Position numbers and translations under genes: made by a program. 64,000 bases of DNA from Clostridium sp. UBA2485 (GTDB lineage Bacteria; Bacillota; Clostridia; Clostridiales; Clostridiaceae). The notes beneath the pieces are model-generated. The model was not told the DNA's origin and did not search any database. It was given only the letters and a program-made list of their open reading frames with translations. Below are positions 9,783 to 19,168 of this stretch, in pieces; within the stretch, counting starts at the first letter, position 1; every line of letters starts with the position of its first letter. The stretch lies in assembly GCF_002341865.1 (NCBI RefSeq), contig NZ_DDOV01000031.1, positions 12,830 to 76,829 of the forward strand, read 5' to 3'.

Positions 9783-9895
9783 AGGTGTCTTCAAAAAAAT
9801 AATAGACCACTATGTCAGCCTATTTTCCATCAGACTATGTTGTCAGATATAAAATATACTAACATCTTTGGTTTATTATTTTCATTCAGATGTTT
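9783..9895 (+). mobile_element. MITE-like element, internally deleted copy (113 bp)
   Basis: The left end AGGTGTCTTCAAAAAAATAA and right end ...TTATTATTTTCATTCAGATGTTT match the inverted ends of the copies at 30490, 34214 and 41718. The centre is missing about 45 bp: the sequence jumps from GTTGTCAG straight to ATATAAAATATACTAAC. The deletion lies between two related GTCnGA motifs that flank the inner hairpin of the full copies. It ends 24 bases before the start of the decayed sigma-factor gene. Confidence 0.85.
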
Positions 9896-9919
9896 AAAGG
9901 GAAAGCAAGAGAGGATTAA

Positions 9920-10434
9920 ATGGATAAGGATATATTATTAAGACTTTATAAAACTCAAGTAAGAATTATATATGGATACCTTTTGAGTAATGGCTGTAGC
10001 AGTGAGAGGCAGAAGATATAATTAAGGATAGTTTTATTAAAGCTATTGGGCATATGGATGGGGTAGACATTAGTAAATTATCATCATGGATTTTTAAAGT
10101 TGGACTTAATAATTGTAGAAATACTATTAGTTAGAAGGAAAAAGTCAAGAAAATAAATTAGTATAGATGAAGAAGAGTTTTATAATAAATTTGTTTTAGA
10201 TGAAGATTTTACAGATAAACTCATTTTCAAAGAGAATAATAAGAAAGTAAGAAATACACTAAATAAAATGAAAGATGGATATAAGGGTTTACTAATATTA
10301 AAGTATGAAATGGGCTTAGCTATTTAGAAATAGGAAAGCTTTTAAATATGAATGAAAATACTGTCAGAACCTATCTATATAGGGCTAGAAATCAATTTAA
10401 AAGACTTTGGGGGATTATAATGAATAGAAAATAA
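9920..10434 (+). pseudogene. Decayed ECF-type RNA polymerase sigma factor
   Basis: Reading across three frame changes and in-frame stops gives a recognisable small sigma-70 family protein. It runs MDKDILLRLYKTQVRIIYGYL, then AEDIIKDSFIKAIGHM (region 2), SSWIFKVGLNNCRNTI, DGYKGLLILKYEMGL and YLEIGKLLNMNENTVRTYLYRAR (region 4 helix-turn-helix). The first break is near GAGAGGCAGAAG at about 10005. Others lie near 10132-10160 and near 10325. A ribosome-binding-like AGAGAGG still precedes the ATG. It is followed directly by a broken anti-sigma gene, so a whole cell-envelope signalling pair has been lost. Confidence 0.85.
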
Positions 10435-11364
10435 GTTAGAGGACATATATGATGACGAGAAGTTAAATAGAGCTGTTTAAAAGGGAAAAGGAAACAATAA
10501 TAAAGATTACTTTGATAGTATTAATAATTTTAATAGTTAATTATATAGGAAATTTATTTTTAACATCTAGAATTTGTATTGAAGCTGCAAAAAGAGAAGA
10601 GGCATATGTAGGCTTATGGCTTCAAATGGATATATAAGTAAAGCTAAATATGATTTTAGCATTTTGAGTGGAATTGGAGATTATAGATTAGTAAAAATTT
10701 ACGAAATAAGTCAGTCATATTAGAAGCAAACAGAATGGCTTTTGGATTGATTCCAGCTCAAATAGCGAGGAGGAAGAGGTAGCAGTCATACTTCAGGACA
10801 ATGACCAAGTAGGTATTGAGAAAATGGTTATAGAAAGATGATGTTTTTTCACACTAATGTAGATTATAAGGAATATAAAAATGATTTAGCAGAACTAGAT
10901 AAAATTCCTGATGACAAGTTGATAGAAATTGGGATTTCCTTTGATAAGCCTTATCCAATTATAGATAGATATAATTGGATAAGGCTGAAATTAATAAAAC
11001 TTGGTATTGGATAGATACTTTTTTAGATGAGGATATTGAAAAATTTAAAGATGAAGTAGATAATTATGATTTCAAAGCTTGTTATATTAATGAGGAAAAT
11101 GCTGTTGGCATATCTGTATGGAGTGATACTGGAGATGTAACATTAGATGATAGCTATAATAAGTTTTTAGAAAATCTACAGAATAGTAAATATTATGAAC
11201 ATAGAAAAATTTATGAGGAATTGAAGGAAAAGAACAAATTACAATTAGAAAATACTTATATGTTAGGTACTACTATAATTGGAACTAAAGAAGAGCTTAA
11301 AAAGCTCATAGGAAACCCACATATAAAAGCTTCATCAATAGGAATAGTCATAGATAAATTCTAA
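10420..11364 (+). pseudogene. Decayed anti-sigma factor, carboxy-terminal sensor domain still open
   Basis: Fragments in changing frames read KLEDIYDDEKLNRAV, then KREKETIIKITLIVLIILIV (a transmembrane segment), then YISKAKYDFSILSGIGDYRLVKIYE, FHTNVDYKEYKNDLAELDKIPDDKLIEIGISFDKPYP, and finally an uninterrupted 129-codon stretch from 10975. That last stretch (NKTWYWIDTFL...GTTIIGTKEELKKLI) resembles the Sigma_reg_C extracellular domain. The TTG at 10975 is not a convincing start: it has no ribosome binding site and falls in mid-domain, so I read it as the 3' remnant. At least four lesions separate the pieces. Confidence 0.8.
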
Positions 11365-11580
11365 TTGAAGAGGAAGAAGAAGTTAAAATAAAGAATTGAA
11401 TAAGAAATCAATTTTAAGGGAGTTAATATTTTTTCATTGTTAACTTTTAGTACTAGTTCAACTAAGATTTGAAATTCTAGTCATCCATAAAAACTTATTC
11501 CTATATTATAAGAATGTAATAATAAACTATGGACTAGCTGAATAAATATAGTTACAGAGTAATATATTAAAGGTGGTTTT

Positions 11581-12300
11581 ATGAGATATAAAAATAAGAA
11601 TTTAATTGTATCATTATTAGTTATATCAATTTCATTAGTAGGAATATTAGCTATAAATATAAAATCAGCTAAGACTACAACAAGTATGGAAGTGGATAAA
11701 ATGATGGGGACTAAAGTTATATTAATAGACCCTGGTCATGGAGGAATGGATGGAGGGGCTAGTGCTAGCGATGGTACAGTAGAAAAGCATATCAATTTAA
11801 ACATATCATTGCATTTACAAAAATTACTTATGGAATCAGGATATAAAGCTATATTGACCAGAGATGAGGATATAGGATTATATACAGATAGTGGTACTGT
11901 TAAAGAGAAAAAAAGACAAGATTTAAACAAAAGATGTGATCTTAAAAAAGAAACAGATTGTAACATGTTTGTGAGTATACATTTAAATAAGTTTAAACAA
12001 CCTAGTTGTAAGGGGGCACAAGTATGGTATTCTAATAATCCTGAAAGTGAGGTTGTTGCTAAAATAATGCAAAACAATTTAAGGATGGATTTAGATGAGA
12101 ATAATACTAGATTAGCAAAGCCAGCTAAGGATATGTATAAGGTATTAAGATGCAATGATACCATGCCAGGTGTTATAGTTGAATGTGGTTTTTTATCTAA
12201 TAAGCAAGATTTAGAACTTTTAAAGGATGAAAGTTATCAAAAAAAAGTTGCAGAGTCACTTTATAAATCAATAAGAGAATATTTTGAAAAGTCCAATTGA
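11581..12300 (+). CDS. cwlD: N-acetylmuramoyl-L-alanine amidase, CwlD-like (spore cortex)
   Basis: A 239-residue exported Amidase_3 protein. Residues about 8-27 form a signal or anchor helix. The catalytic domain has the zinc ligands His53 (DPGHGG), Glu68 (VEKHIN) and His134 (SIHLN) and the catalytic Glu201 (VIVECGF). In spore formers CwlD strips the peptide from cortex muramic acid before PdaA makes muramic-delta-lactam, which germination lytic enzymes recognise. Its place just downstream of rpsI in clostridia supports the name. Here the sigma pseudogene pair and the phosphate transporter intervene. AAAGGTGG precedes the ATG. Confidence 0.88.
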   Translation: MRYKNKNLIVSLLVISISLVGILAINIKSAKTTTSMEVDKMMGTKVILIDPGHGGMDGGASASDGTVEKHINLNISLHLQKLLMESGYKAILTRDEDIGLYTDSGTVKEKKRQDLNKRCDLKKETDCNMFVSIHLNKFKQPSCKGAQVWYSNNPESEVVAKIMQNNLRMDLDENNTRLAKPAKDMYKVLRCNDTMPGVIVECGFLSNKQDLELLKDESYQKKVAESLYKSIREYFEKSN

Positions 12301-12313
12301 GTCCAATTGGACT
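12300..12313. repeat. Perfect 14-bp palindrome at the cwlD stop codon
   Basis: AGTCCAATTGGACT overlaps the last base of cwlD. It is preceded by a direct repeat of GTCCAATTG (12291-12299), and another AGTCCATTTG lies at 12330-12339. The shared GTCCA core recurs in the gntR operator at 12569-12590, so it may be a distal binding site. The gap 12301-12613 otherwise holds a terminator, a promoter and that operator. Confidence 0.5.
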
Positions 12314-12468
12314 AAAGAAAAGCTAAAAAAAGTCCATTTGTTAATGAAAAATTTAATTGGAATAACAAAAAACGAAAAAAATTATTAATTTATGTTATAA
12401 AATTTAATAGAGCTGCAGTTTAATATAGCACACTTATATCATACTAAAGTGAATAGTCAGAAAAAAGC

Positions 12469-12518
12469 AAGAAAAAAGTCTATCTTCAATTTGAAGGTTG
12501 ACTTTTTTCTTAATTTTT
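12469..12518 (+). terminator. Terminator between cwlD and the gntR operon
   Basis: AAGAAAAAAGTC (12469-12480) pairs perfectly with GACTTTTTTCTT (12500-12511), and an inner TTCAA/TTGAA pair closes the loop. AATTTTTA follows. Confidence 0.7.
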
Positions 12519-12530
12519 ATAAAATTGGCG

Positions 12531-12559
12531 TTGAATTAAATAGGTCCATATGATATTAT
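12531..12559 (+). promoter_or_regulatory. Promoter of the gntR-glutamate mutase operon
   Basis: TTGAAT (12531-12536) and TATTAT (12554-12559) with a 17-base spacer. The predicted start (about 12566) is immediately followed by the palindromic site at 12569-12590, where a bound repressor would block initiation. Confidence 0.6.
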
Positions 12560-12568
12560 AACGGTGGG

Positions 12569-12590
12569 AATGGATTAGTCCATTAATCCA
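12569..12590. promoter_or_regulatory. Candidate GntR operator: two interlocked inverted repeats
   Basis: AATGGA-TTAG-TCCATT (12569-12584) overlaps TGGATTA-N6-TAATCCA (12571-12590). A further GTCCAT half site lies at 12544-12549 inside the promoter spacer. Position at the start point of a gene for a GntR-type regulator suggests autoregulation. The link to this particular regulator is inference. Confidence 0.6.
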
Positions 12591-12613
12591 TTAACAACTT
12601 TGGGAGGTATTTT

Positions 12614-13591
12614 ATGAATATTGTGGTAGATAAAAAATGTGGGATACCGCTGTATATTCAAGTTAAAAAGCAAATTATGGACTTGATTAAAGAAGGTACT
12701 CTCAAGGTTGGAAGTAAAATGCCAACAGAAAGAGAGCTTTCTCAAGAGCTAAATGTAAGCAGAAATACAATAAGTACAGCTTACAATCAACTTGAAAGCA
12801 GTGGAGTATTAAGATCCATTCAAGGAAAAGGCACTTTTGTTGCTGAAGAGGCTATATCTTGGAAAGACCAAGAGGTAAAAAATAAGATTGTCAAATTTGT
12901 AGACTTGGCACTTGAAGAGGCCTTAGAAATTGGTGTGGAAGCAGAAGACTTTTTAGAGATAGTAGTCCAAAGAGTAAAAGAGAAAAAAGAATTAATGGAA
13001 AGAATAACTGCAGTCTTTGTAGAATGTAATATTGAACAAGCTAGAATGTTTAGCAGACAGCTTACAAAAAATAGCAATATGAATGTGGTGCCATTAACAG
13101 TTGGAGATTTAGATAAAATGACAGAAGAAACAGCTAATATTATTGAACAATGTCAAGTAATAATAGCAACCTTCAATCATGTTAATGAAGTTAAGAATTC
13201 CATTAAACATATGGACAAGGAAGTACTAGGGGTTGCCATTAATCCAAATCTGGAATCTATTGTTAAAATAGCTAGGCACCCAGCAGATAGTAAGTTTGGT
13301 TTTATATGCTTATCTGAGGAATTTATATTTAAAATAAAATCCGCACTGGAAGGTGCAGGACTAGGAGATTTGAAAGTAGATTATTTCAATGATCTAGATG
13401 AAGAAAAGGTAAAGCAAATAATTGAAGAGTTTGATGTGCTTATAGTTACACCTGGTAGATATAAGGATGTTTCTAGGCTGAATTTACAGAATAAAGAAAT
13501 AATTGAGTTTTCCTATAGTTTAGATAATGGCTCTGTAAAAGCGCTTAAATCTAAAATTATAGAAATAAAATATAAGCAAAATCACAATTAA
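12614..13591 (+). CDS. GntR-family transcriptional regulator of the glutamate mutase operon
   Basis: A 325-residue regulator. Residues about 8-76 are a GntR winged helix ([53 protein letters not shown]). The remaining 250 residues are a large domain I cannot place in UTRA, FCD or aminotransferase classes. It has an amphipathic first half and an alpha/beta second half with motifs such as [12 protein letters not shown]. It lies 20 bases upstream of glmS and is read with it, so it is the first gene of the catabolic operon. It probably senses glutamate or a pathway intermediate (inference). Confidence 0.8.
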   Translation: MNIVVDKKCGIPLYIQVKKQIMDLIKEGTLKVGSKMPTERELSQELNVSRNTISTAYNQLESSGVLRSIQGKGTFVAEEAISWKDQEVKNKIVKFVDLALEEALEIGVEAEDFLEIVVQRVKEKKELMERITAVFVECNIEQARMFSRQLTKNSNMNVVPLTVGDLDKMTEETANIIEQCQVIIATFNHVNEVKNSIKHMDKEVLGVAINPNLESIVKIARHPADSKFGFICLSEEFIFKIKSALEGAGLGDLKVDYFNDLDEEKVKQIIEEFDVLIVTPGRYKDVSRLNLQNKEIIEFSYSLDNGSVKALKSKIIEIKYKQNHN

Positions 13592-13611
13592 TTTTTAGGA
13601 GGCTTTTAAAA

Positions 13612-14025
13612 ATGGAAAAGAAGACTTTGGTTCTTGGAGTTATAGGAGCAGATTGTCATGCAGTTGGTAATAAAATATTAGACTATGCTTTAACAGAAGC
13701 AGGATTTAATGTAGAAAACATAGGAGTTTTATCACCACAAGAGGATTTTATAAATGCGGCAGTAGAAACAAATGCTGATGCAATAATAGTATCTTCATTA
13801 TATGGACATGGTGAAATCGACTGTAGAGGCTTAAGAGAAAAATGTGATGAAGCAGGACTTAAAGAAATATTACTTTATGTAGGTGGAAATATAGTTGTAG
13901 GAAAGCAGAACTGGGAAGAGGTACAAGTTAGGTTTAAATCAATGGGATTCGATAGAGTTTACCCACCAGGAACTACTCTTGAAACAACAATTCATGATTT
14001 AAAAGAAGACTTAGGTTTACTATAA
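13612..14025 (+). CDS. glmS: Glutamate mutase, cobalamin-binding sigma subunit
   Basis: A 137-residue protein, exactly the length of the C. tetanomorphum subunit (also called MutS). The base-off/His-on B12 motif is complete: Asp14-x-His16-x-x-Gly19, then Ser61-x-Leu63 and Gly91-Gly92. With GlmE it forms coenzyme-B12-dependent glutamate mutase (EC 5.4.99.1), which interconverts L-glutamate and (2S,3S)-3-methylaspartate in the cytosol. An AGGAGG site precedes the ATG. It is unrelated to the glucosamine-6-phosphate synthase glmS at 63695 despite the shared symbol. Confidence 0.97.
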   Translation: MEKKTLVLGVIGADCHAVGNKILDYALTEAGFNVENIGVLSPQEDFINAAVETNADAIIVSSLYGHGEIDCRGLREKCDEAGLKEILLYVGGNIVVGKQNWEEVQVRFKSMGFDRVYPPGTTLETTIHDLKEDLGLL

Positions 14026-14044
14026 TAAAGGTGGAGTGATTTAG

Positions 14045-15439
14045 GTGGATGCATATTTACTTTTAGACTTTGGAAGCACCTATACGAAGTTGACAGCTGT
14101 AGATATAGAAACTGAAGAAATAATAGCTACAGCAAAAGATATTACGACAATAGAAGATGATATAATGGTAGGATTTAATAAGTCTTATAAAAAGATTCAA
14201 AAGCTATTAGAAGGAAAAGATGTGAACTTTGTAAAAAAATTAGCTTGTTCATCAGCAGCTGGTGGATTAAAGATGGTTGCTATTGGACTTGTACCTGAAC
14301 TTACAGCAGAAGCAGCTAAAAGAGCTGCATTAGGCGCAGGAGCAAGAGTACTGAAAGTTTATAGTTATGAATTAACAGAAGATGAAATTAATGAAATTGA
14401 AAATTCTGATGTAGATATAATATTACTTGCTGGAGGAACAAATGGTGGAAATAAACAGTGTATTTTGCATAATGCAGAAATGATCGTTAATTCTAAACTA
14501 AATGTTCCTATAGTAGTAGCTGGTAACAAAAGTGCTAATGATGAAATAAAGAGAATGTTTACAAAAGCCAATTTATATTTTAGTATAACAGAAAATGTTA
14601 TGCCACAACTAAATTCATTAAATGTTGAGCCAGCTCGTGAAGAAATAAGAAAAGTTTTCATGGAGAAAATAACAGATGCAAAAGGACTTTCCAATGCTGA
14701 GAATTTTGTAAATGGCATATTGATGCCAACGCCAGCAGCTGTACTTAAAGCAGCAAGAGTTTTAAGTGAAGGTAGCGATGAAGAAGAAGGTATTGGTGAT
14801 TTAGTAATTGTTGATATTGGTGGTGCCACTACAGATATACATTCTATTGCAGATGGCGAACCTACAAAAGCAGGAGTAAATATGAGAGGACTTGAGGAAC
14901 CTTTTGCTAAAAGAACAGTAGAGGGTGATCTTGGAATGAGATATTCTGCAATTTCTCTATGGGAAGCAGCAGGGAGTAGAAAACTTAGGAAATATTTAAA
15001 AGATGATAAAAGAGAAATTAATATAGAGGAGTGCTGTACATACAGAAATAAGAATATAAAGATGGTTCCTGAAAATGAGGATGAGATAAAATTTGATGAA
15101 GCTATGGCAAAAATTGCTACAGAACTATCAATGGAAAGACATTCAGGAGTGATAGAAAATGTATACACTCCTATGGGTGTAGTTTATAACCAAACAGGAA
15201 AAGATTTAATGGAAGTTAAGTATATGATAGGAACTGGAGGAGTATTAGTTCATAGTAGAAATCCAGGAGAAATTTTAAGTGCAGGCACTTTTAGTAGTGA
15301 AAATCCAATTTCACTAAGACCGCAAGATGCAAAATATTTATTAGATAAAACATATATATTATCAGCTATGGGATTGTTAGCTCAAGATTATCCGGATAAA
15401 GCTGTTAGAATCATGAAAAAATATTTAGTCAGAGTGTAA
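14045..15439 (+). CDS. glmL: GlmL/MutL, glutamate mutase-associated ATPase
   Basis: A 464-residue protein of the actin/Hsp70 ATPase fold. It has phosphate-1 LLDFGSTYTKLTAVD near the start, DIILLAGGTNGG at about 136-147, DLVIVDIGGATTDIHSI at about 252-268 (phosphate 2) and a late IGTGGVLVHS. MutL is always encoded between glmS and glmE and is thought to reactivate the mutase by swapping damaged cobalamin, by analogy with diol dehydratase reactivases. The start is a GTG at 14045 behind AAGGTGG. There is no relation to the mismatch repair MutL. Confidence 0.93.
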   Translation: MDAYLLLDFGSTYTKLTAVDIETEEIIATAKDITTIEDDIMVGFNKSYKKIQKLLEGKDVNFVKKLACSSAAGGLKMVAIGLVPELTAEAAKRAALGAGARVLKVYSYELTEDEINEIENSDVDIILLAGGTNGGNKQCILHNAEMIVNSKLNVPIVVAGNKSANDEIKRMFTKANLYFSITENVMPQLNSLNVEPAREEIRKVFMEKITDAKGLSNAENFVNGILMPTPAAVLKAARVLSEGSDEEEGIGDLVIVDIGGATTDIHSIADGEPTKAGVNMRGLEEPFAKRTVEGDLGMRYSAISLWEAAGSRKLRKYLKDDKREINIEECCTYRNKNIKMVPENEDEIKFDEAMAKIATELSMERHSGVIENVYTPMGVVYNQTGKDLMEVKYMIGTGGVLVHSRNPGEILSAGTFSSENPISLRPQDAKYLLDKTYILSAMGLLAQDYPDKAVRIMKKYLVRV

Positions 15440-15459
15440 TTATCAGGAGGTAATTTAAA

Positions 15460-16911
15460 GTGGAATTAAAAAATAAAAAATGGACTGAAGAAGAGTTTTT
15501 TAAGGTAAGAGAAGAAGTCTTAGCTCAATGGCCAACAGGTAAGGAAATAGATTTACAAGAAGCAATCGAATATAATAAAAGAATTCCAGACCATAAAAAC
15601 TTTGCTAAAAAGCTTATAAAAGCAAAAGAGGAAGGTATAACATTAGCACAACCTAGAGCAGGGGTTGCATTAATAGATAAGCATATAGAGTTATTAAACT
15701 TTCTTCAAAATGAAGGTGGAGCAGACCTTTTACCTTCTACAATAGATAGCTATACAAGACAAAATAGATATGAAGAATGCGAAATTGGTATTAAAGAAAG
15801 TATAAAAGAAGGCAGATCTTTATTAAATGGTTTCCCAGGAGTTAACCATGGACTTAAAGGTTGTAGAGAAGTTTTCGAGGCTGTTAACTTACCATTAGAA
15901 TCAAGGCACGGTACTCCAGATGGAAGATTACTTGCTGAAATTACACATGCATCAGGATGGACTTCAAATGAGGGCGGTGGTATTTCTTATAACATACCAT
16001 ATGCTAAAAATGTTACATTAGAAAAAACAATATTAGATTGGCAGTATTGCGATAGATTAGTTGGATATTATGAAGAGCATGGAGTATCTATAAACAGAGA
16101 ACCATATGGACCATTAACTGGTACATTAGTTCCACCAAGTACTTCAAATGCAGTAGCTATAGTAGAAGCATTACTTGCAGCAGAGCAAGGTGTTAAGAAT
16201 ATAACAGTTGGATATGGACAATGCGGAAATTTAGTACAAGATGTTGCTGCTATAAGAGCATTAGAAGAGCAATGTAATGAATACTTAAAAGCTAATGGAT
16301 ACAATGATGTATATTTAACTACAGTATTCCATCAATGGATGGGTGGATTCCCAGCTGATGAGGCTAAAGCTTATGGAGTTATTTCTACTGGTGCAGCAGC
16401 AGCAGCATTATCAGGAGCTACAAAAGTTATAGTTAAAACAACTCATGAAGCTATAGGTATACCAACAAAAGAAGCAAATGCTCAAGGTATAAAAGCTACT
16501 AAAATGACTCTTAACTTATTAAGAGGTCAAAGATTACCGATGTGTGAAGAGTTAAGAACTGAAATAGAAATTATAAAAGCAGAAACTAAATGTATGATAG
16601 ATAAATTATATGAAGTTGGAAATGGTGACTTAGCAATAGGAGCTGTTAAAGGAATTGAAATGGGAGTAATTGATATTCCATTTGCACCAAGTAAGTATAA
16701 TGCTGGTAAGATGATGCCTGCAAGAGACAACAATGGAGCAGTAAGATACTTGAAATTTGGTAACGTTCCATTTACTGAAGAACTAAAAGCTTATAACATG
16801 AAGAAGTTAGAAGAAAGAGGAAAGTTCGAAGGTAGAGAAGTTGGATTCCAAATGACAGTTGATGATATATTTGCAGTTGGAAAAGGAAGACTAGTAGGAA
16901 GACCTGAATAA
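15460..16911 (+). CDS. glmE: Glutamate mutase, catalytic epsilon subunit
   Basis: A 483-residue protein, the same length as the C. tetanomorphum enzyme. It forms the TIM barrel that binds glutamate and the adenosyl group at the cobalamin face of GlmS. Conserved stretches include [54 protein letters not shown] (arginine contacts to the substrate carboxylates are expected here) and [19 protein letters not shown]. The start is GTG behind CAGGAGG. Gaps of about 20 bases link it to glmL and 57 bases separate it from mal. Confidence 0.97.
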   Translation: MELKNKKWTEEEFFKVREEVLAQWPTGKEIDLQEAIEYNKRIPDHKNFAKKLIKAKEEGITLAQPRAGVALIDKHIELLNFLQNEGGADLLPSTIDSYTRQNRYEECEIGIKESIKEGRSLLNGFPGVNHGLKGCREVFEAVNLPLESRHGTPDGRLLAEITHASGWTSNEGGGISYNIPYAKNVTLEKTILDWQYCDRLVGYYEEHGVSINREPYGPLTGTLVPPSTSNAVAIVEALLAAEQGVKNITVGYGQCGNLVQDVAAIRALEEQCNEYLKANGYNDVYLTTVFHQWMGGFPADEAKAYGVISTGAAAAALSGATKVIVKTTHEAIGIPTKEANAQGIKATKMTLNLLRGQRLPMCEELRTEIEIIKAETKCMIDKLYEVGNGDLAIGAVKGIEMGVIDIPFAPSKYNAGKMMPARDNNGAVRYLKFGNVPFTEELKAYNMKKLEERGKFEGREVGFQMTVDDIFAVGKGRLVGRPE

Positions 16912-16968
16912 TTATAAAAACAATTTAAAAAGCTAATAACAAAATTTAAGAAGGCAAGGTGTTTTAAA

Positions 16969-18213
16969 ATGAAAATTGTTGACGTAGTATGTTCAGCAGG
17001 AAGAACAGGATTCTATTTTGACGACCAAAGAGCAATAAAAAAAGGAGCGGGACATGATGGATTCACATATGTTGGAGAGCCTGTAACAGATGGATTTACA
17101 TCAGTAAGACAAGCAGGTGAATCTATATCTGTAATGTTAATCCTTGAAGATGGTCAAGTAGCCACTGGAGATTGTGCTGCAGTACAATATTCCGGAGCTG
17201 GTGGAAGAGATCCGCTATTTTTAGCTAAGGATTTTATACCTGTTATAGAAAAAGAAATAGCACCAAAGCTAATTGGAAGAGAGCTTGAAAGTTTTAAAGC
17301 ATTAGCAGAAGAGTTTGATCATATGACAGTTGATGGAAAGAGATTGCATACTGCTATAAGATATGGTGTAACTCAAGCAATACTTGATGGAGTTGCTAAA
17401 GCTAAAAAGGTAACTATGGCTGAAGTTGTAAAAGAAGAATACAACACAGGAGTAGATATAAAGAGAATTCCAATATTCACTCAATCAGGAGATGACAGAT
17501 ACTCAAATGCTGACAAAATGATAATAAAAGGTGCAGATGTAATGCCTCACGCATTAATTAACCATGTAGAGGACAAGCTAGGAACTAAAGGTGAGAAATT
17601 ACATGCATATGTTAAATGGTTAAGCGAAAGAGTATTAAAATTAAGAACAAACGAAGACTATAGTCCAATATTCCACATTGACGTTTATGGAACAATTGGA
17701 GTAGCCTTTGATTATGATATAAAAGCTATGGCTGATTATTTAGCTACATTAGAAGAAGCTGCTAAACCATTCAAATTAAGAATAGAAGGACCTATGGATG
17801 TTGAGCACAGAGAAAGACAAATGGAAGCTTTAAGAGATTTAACAACTGAGCTTGATAACAGAGGAATAAATGTTGAACTTGTTGCTGATGAATGGTGCAA
17901 TACTTTTCATGATGTTAAGTTCTTCGCTGATAATAAATCAGGACATATGCTTCAAATAAAAACTCCAGACCTTGGTGGAGTAAATAATATTATTGAAGCT
18001 ATACTATACTGTAAAGAAAAAGGTGTAGGAGCTTATTGTGGTGGAACATGTAACGAAACAAATAGATCAGCGGAAATCTGTACTAATATTGCTATAGCTT
18101 GTGGAGCAGACCAATGTTTAGCAAAACCAGGTATGGGTGTTGACGAAGGTTACATGATAGTAAACAATGAAATGAACAGAGTAATTGCATTAATTAATAG
18201 AAGAAACAAATAA
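16969..18213 (+). CDS. mal: Methylaspartate ammonia-lyase
   Basis: A 414-residue enolase-superfamily enzyme that eliminates ammonia from 3-methylaspartate to give mesaconate (EC 4.3.1.2). Catalytic residues fall at the positions known from C. tetanomorphum: His194 (VMPHALINH) and Lys331 (MLQIKTPDLGG). Magnesium ligands are Asp238 (HIDVYG), Glu273 (RIEGPMD) and Asp307 (LVADEW). An AAGGCAAGG site precedes the ATG. It is the second step of the pathway. A hairpin separates it from the mesaconase genes. Confidence 0.97.
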   Translation: MKIVDVVCSAGRTGFYFDDQRAIKKGAGHDGFTYVGEPVTDGFTSVRQAGESISVMLILEDGQVATGDCAAVQYSGAGGRDPLFLAKDFIPVIEKEIAPKLIGRELESFKALAEEFDHMTVDGKRLHTAIRYGVTQAILDGVAKAKKVTMAEVVKEEYNTGVDIKRIPIFTQSGDDRYSNADKMIIKGADVMPHALINHVEDKLGTKGEKLHAYVKWLSERVLKLRTNEDYSPIFHIDVYGTIGVAFDYDIKAMADYLATLEEAAKPFKLRIEGPMDVEHRERQMEALRDLTTELDNRGINVELVADEWCNTFHDVKFFADNKSGHMLQIKTPDLGGVNNIIEAILYCKEKGVGAYCGGTCNETNRSAEICTNIAIACGADQCLAKPGMGVDEGYMIVNNEMNRVIALINRRNK

Positions 18214-18224
18214 TATATGTAACA

Positions 18225-18260
18225 AGTGAAAGGCGGTTTATACAAACTGCCTTTTACACT
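18225..18260 (+). terminator. Hairpin between mal and the mesaconase genes (possible attenuator)
   Basis: AAAGGCGGTTT (18229-18239) pairs with AAACTGCCTTT (18244-18254) with one G-U pair and a 4-base loop, extended by GTG/CAC. Only four T follow, so it would be a weak terminator, or an RNA-processing/stability element splitting the catabolic transcript into two parts. Confidence 0.5.
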
Positions 18261-18307
18261 ATAATTGAATATATAAGTGAAAAAATATTAGGCATGGAGG
18301 AATTTTT

Positions 18308-19150
18308 ATGAAAGAAATAAATGTTTCAGAGATAATTAAAGCAGTTAGAAAGCTGTGCATAGATGCTAACTACTACTTAGGTGATGACGTTAAAAATGCT
18401 TTAATTAATGCTAGAGATAAAGAGGATTGGGCTATAGCTCAGGGGATATTAGATAAAATAATAGCTAATGCTAAAATTGCTGAAAATGAAGATATGCCAA
18501 TGTGTCAAGACACAGGAATGGCTTGTGTATTTGTAGAGTTAGGTCAAGATGTTCATATAGTAGGCGGAAACTTAGAAGAAGCTATAAATGAAGGTATAAG
18601 ACGTGGTTATGGCGATGGATTCTTAAGAAAATCAGTAGTTAAAGATCCATTAGATAGAGTTAACACAAAAGATAATACTCCGGGAGTAATATATTATAAT
18701 GTTGTGACTGGTGATAAATTAAAAATAACTGTAGCACCAAAAGGTTTTGGTTCAGAAAATATGAGTCAATTAAAGATGTTAAAACCATCTGATGGATTAC
18801 AAGGTGTTAAAGATTTTGTATTAAAAGTTGTTAAAGAAGCAGGTCCAAATCCATGCCCACCAATAATTGTTGGAGTAGGAGTTGGAGGAACTTTTGATAA
18901 AGCAGCAAACCTAGCTAAGAAAGCATTAATAAGACCAGTAGAAATAAGAAATTCAAATCCTTTCTATGAAGAGCTCGAAAAAGAATTATTGGAGCTAATT
19001 AATAATTTAGGAATAGGACCACAAGGCTTTGGAGGAAGAAGTACTGCACTTGCGGTAAATATAGAAAGTTACCCAACACATATTGCAGGGCTTCCTGTAG
19101 CAGTTAATATAAATTGTCATGCTACAAGACATGCTGAAGTAGAGCTTTAA
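18308..19150 (+). CDS. Mesaconase (class I fumarase-type hydro-lyase), alpha subunit
   Basis: A 280-residue homologue of the amino-terminal half of class I fumarases, TtdA type. It has the cluster cysteine in MPMCQDTGMACVF (Cys66) and the conserved stretches DPLDRVNTKDNTPGVIYY, APKGFGSENMSQLKML, PNPCPPIIVGVGVGG and the carboxy-terminal INCHATRHAEVEL. These enzymes use an oxygen-labile 4Fe-4S cluster. Between mal and citramalate lyase the predicted reaction is hydration of mesaconate to (S)-citramalate. Fumarase activity is also possible, because the family is promiscuous. Confidence 0.88.
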   Translation: MKEINVSEIIKAVRKLCIDANYYLGDDVKNALINARDKEDWAIAQGILDKIIANAKIAENEDMPMCQDTGMACVFVELGQDVHIVGGNLEEAINEGIRRGYGDGFLRKSVVKDPLDRVNTKDNTPGVIYYNVVTGDKLKITVAPKGFGSENMSQLKMLKPSDGLQGVKDFVLKVVKEAGPNPCPPIIVGVGVGGTFDKAANLAKKALIRPVEIRNSNPFYEELEKELLELINNLGIGPQGFGGRSTALAVNIESYPTHIAGLPVAVNINCHATRHAEVEL

Positions 19151-19168
19151 TTTAAGGGGGGATTTATA

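Noticed and set aside
10975..11364. 129-codon frame as an independent intact gene
   Set aside because: It begins in mid-domain with a TTG and no ribosome site, and upstream fragments of the same anti-sigma family continue in other frames.
13612..14025. glmS here as glucosamine-6-phosphate synthase subunit
   Set aside because: The symbol is shared only. The protein has the B12-binding DxHxxG motif and sits with glmE; the synthase gene is at 63695.
14365..15168. 267-codon minus-strand open frame opposite glmL
   Set aside because: Shadow of glmL. The low stop frequency is due to AT-rich codon use on the coding strand; composition (Ser/Ile/Phe-rich) is typical of antisense noise.
14045..15439. 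MutL as a mismatch repair protein
   Set aside because: Sequence is an actin/Hsp70-type ATPase of the glutamate mutase system, with no GHKL ATPase motifs.
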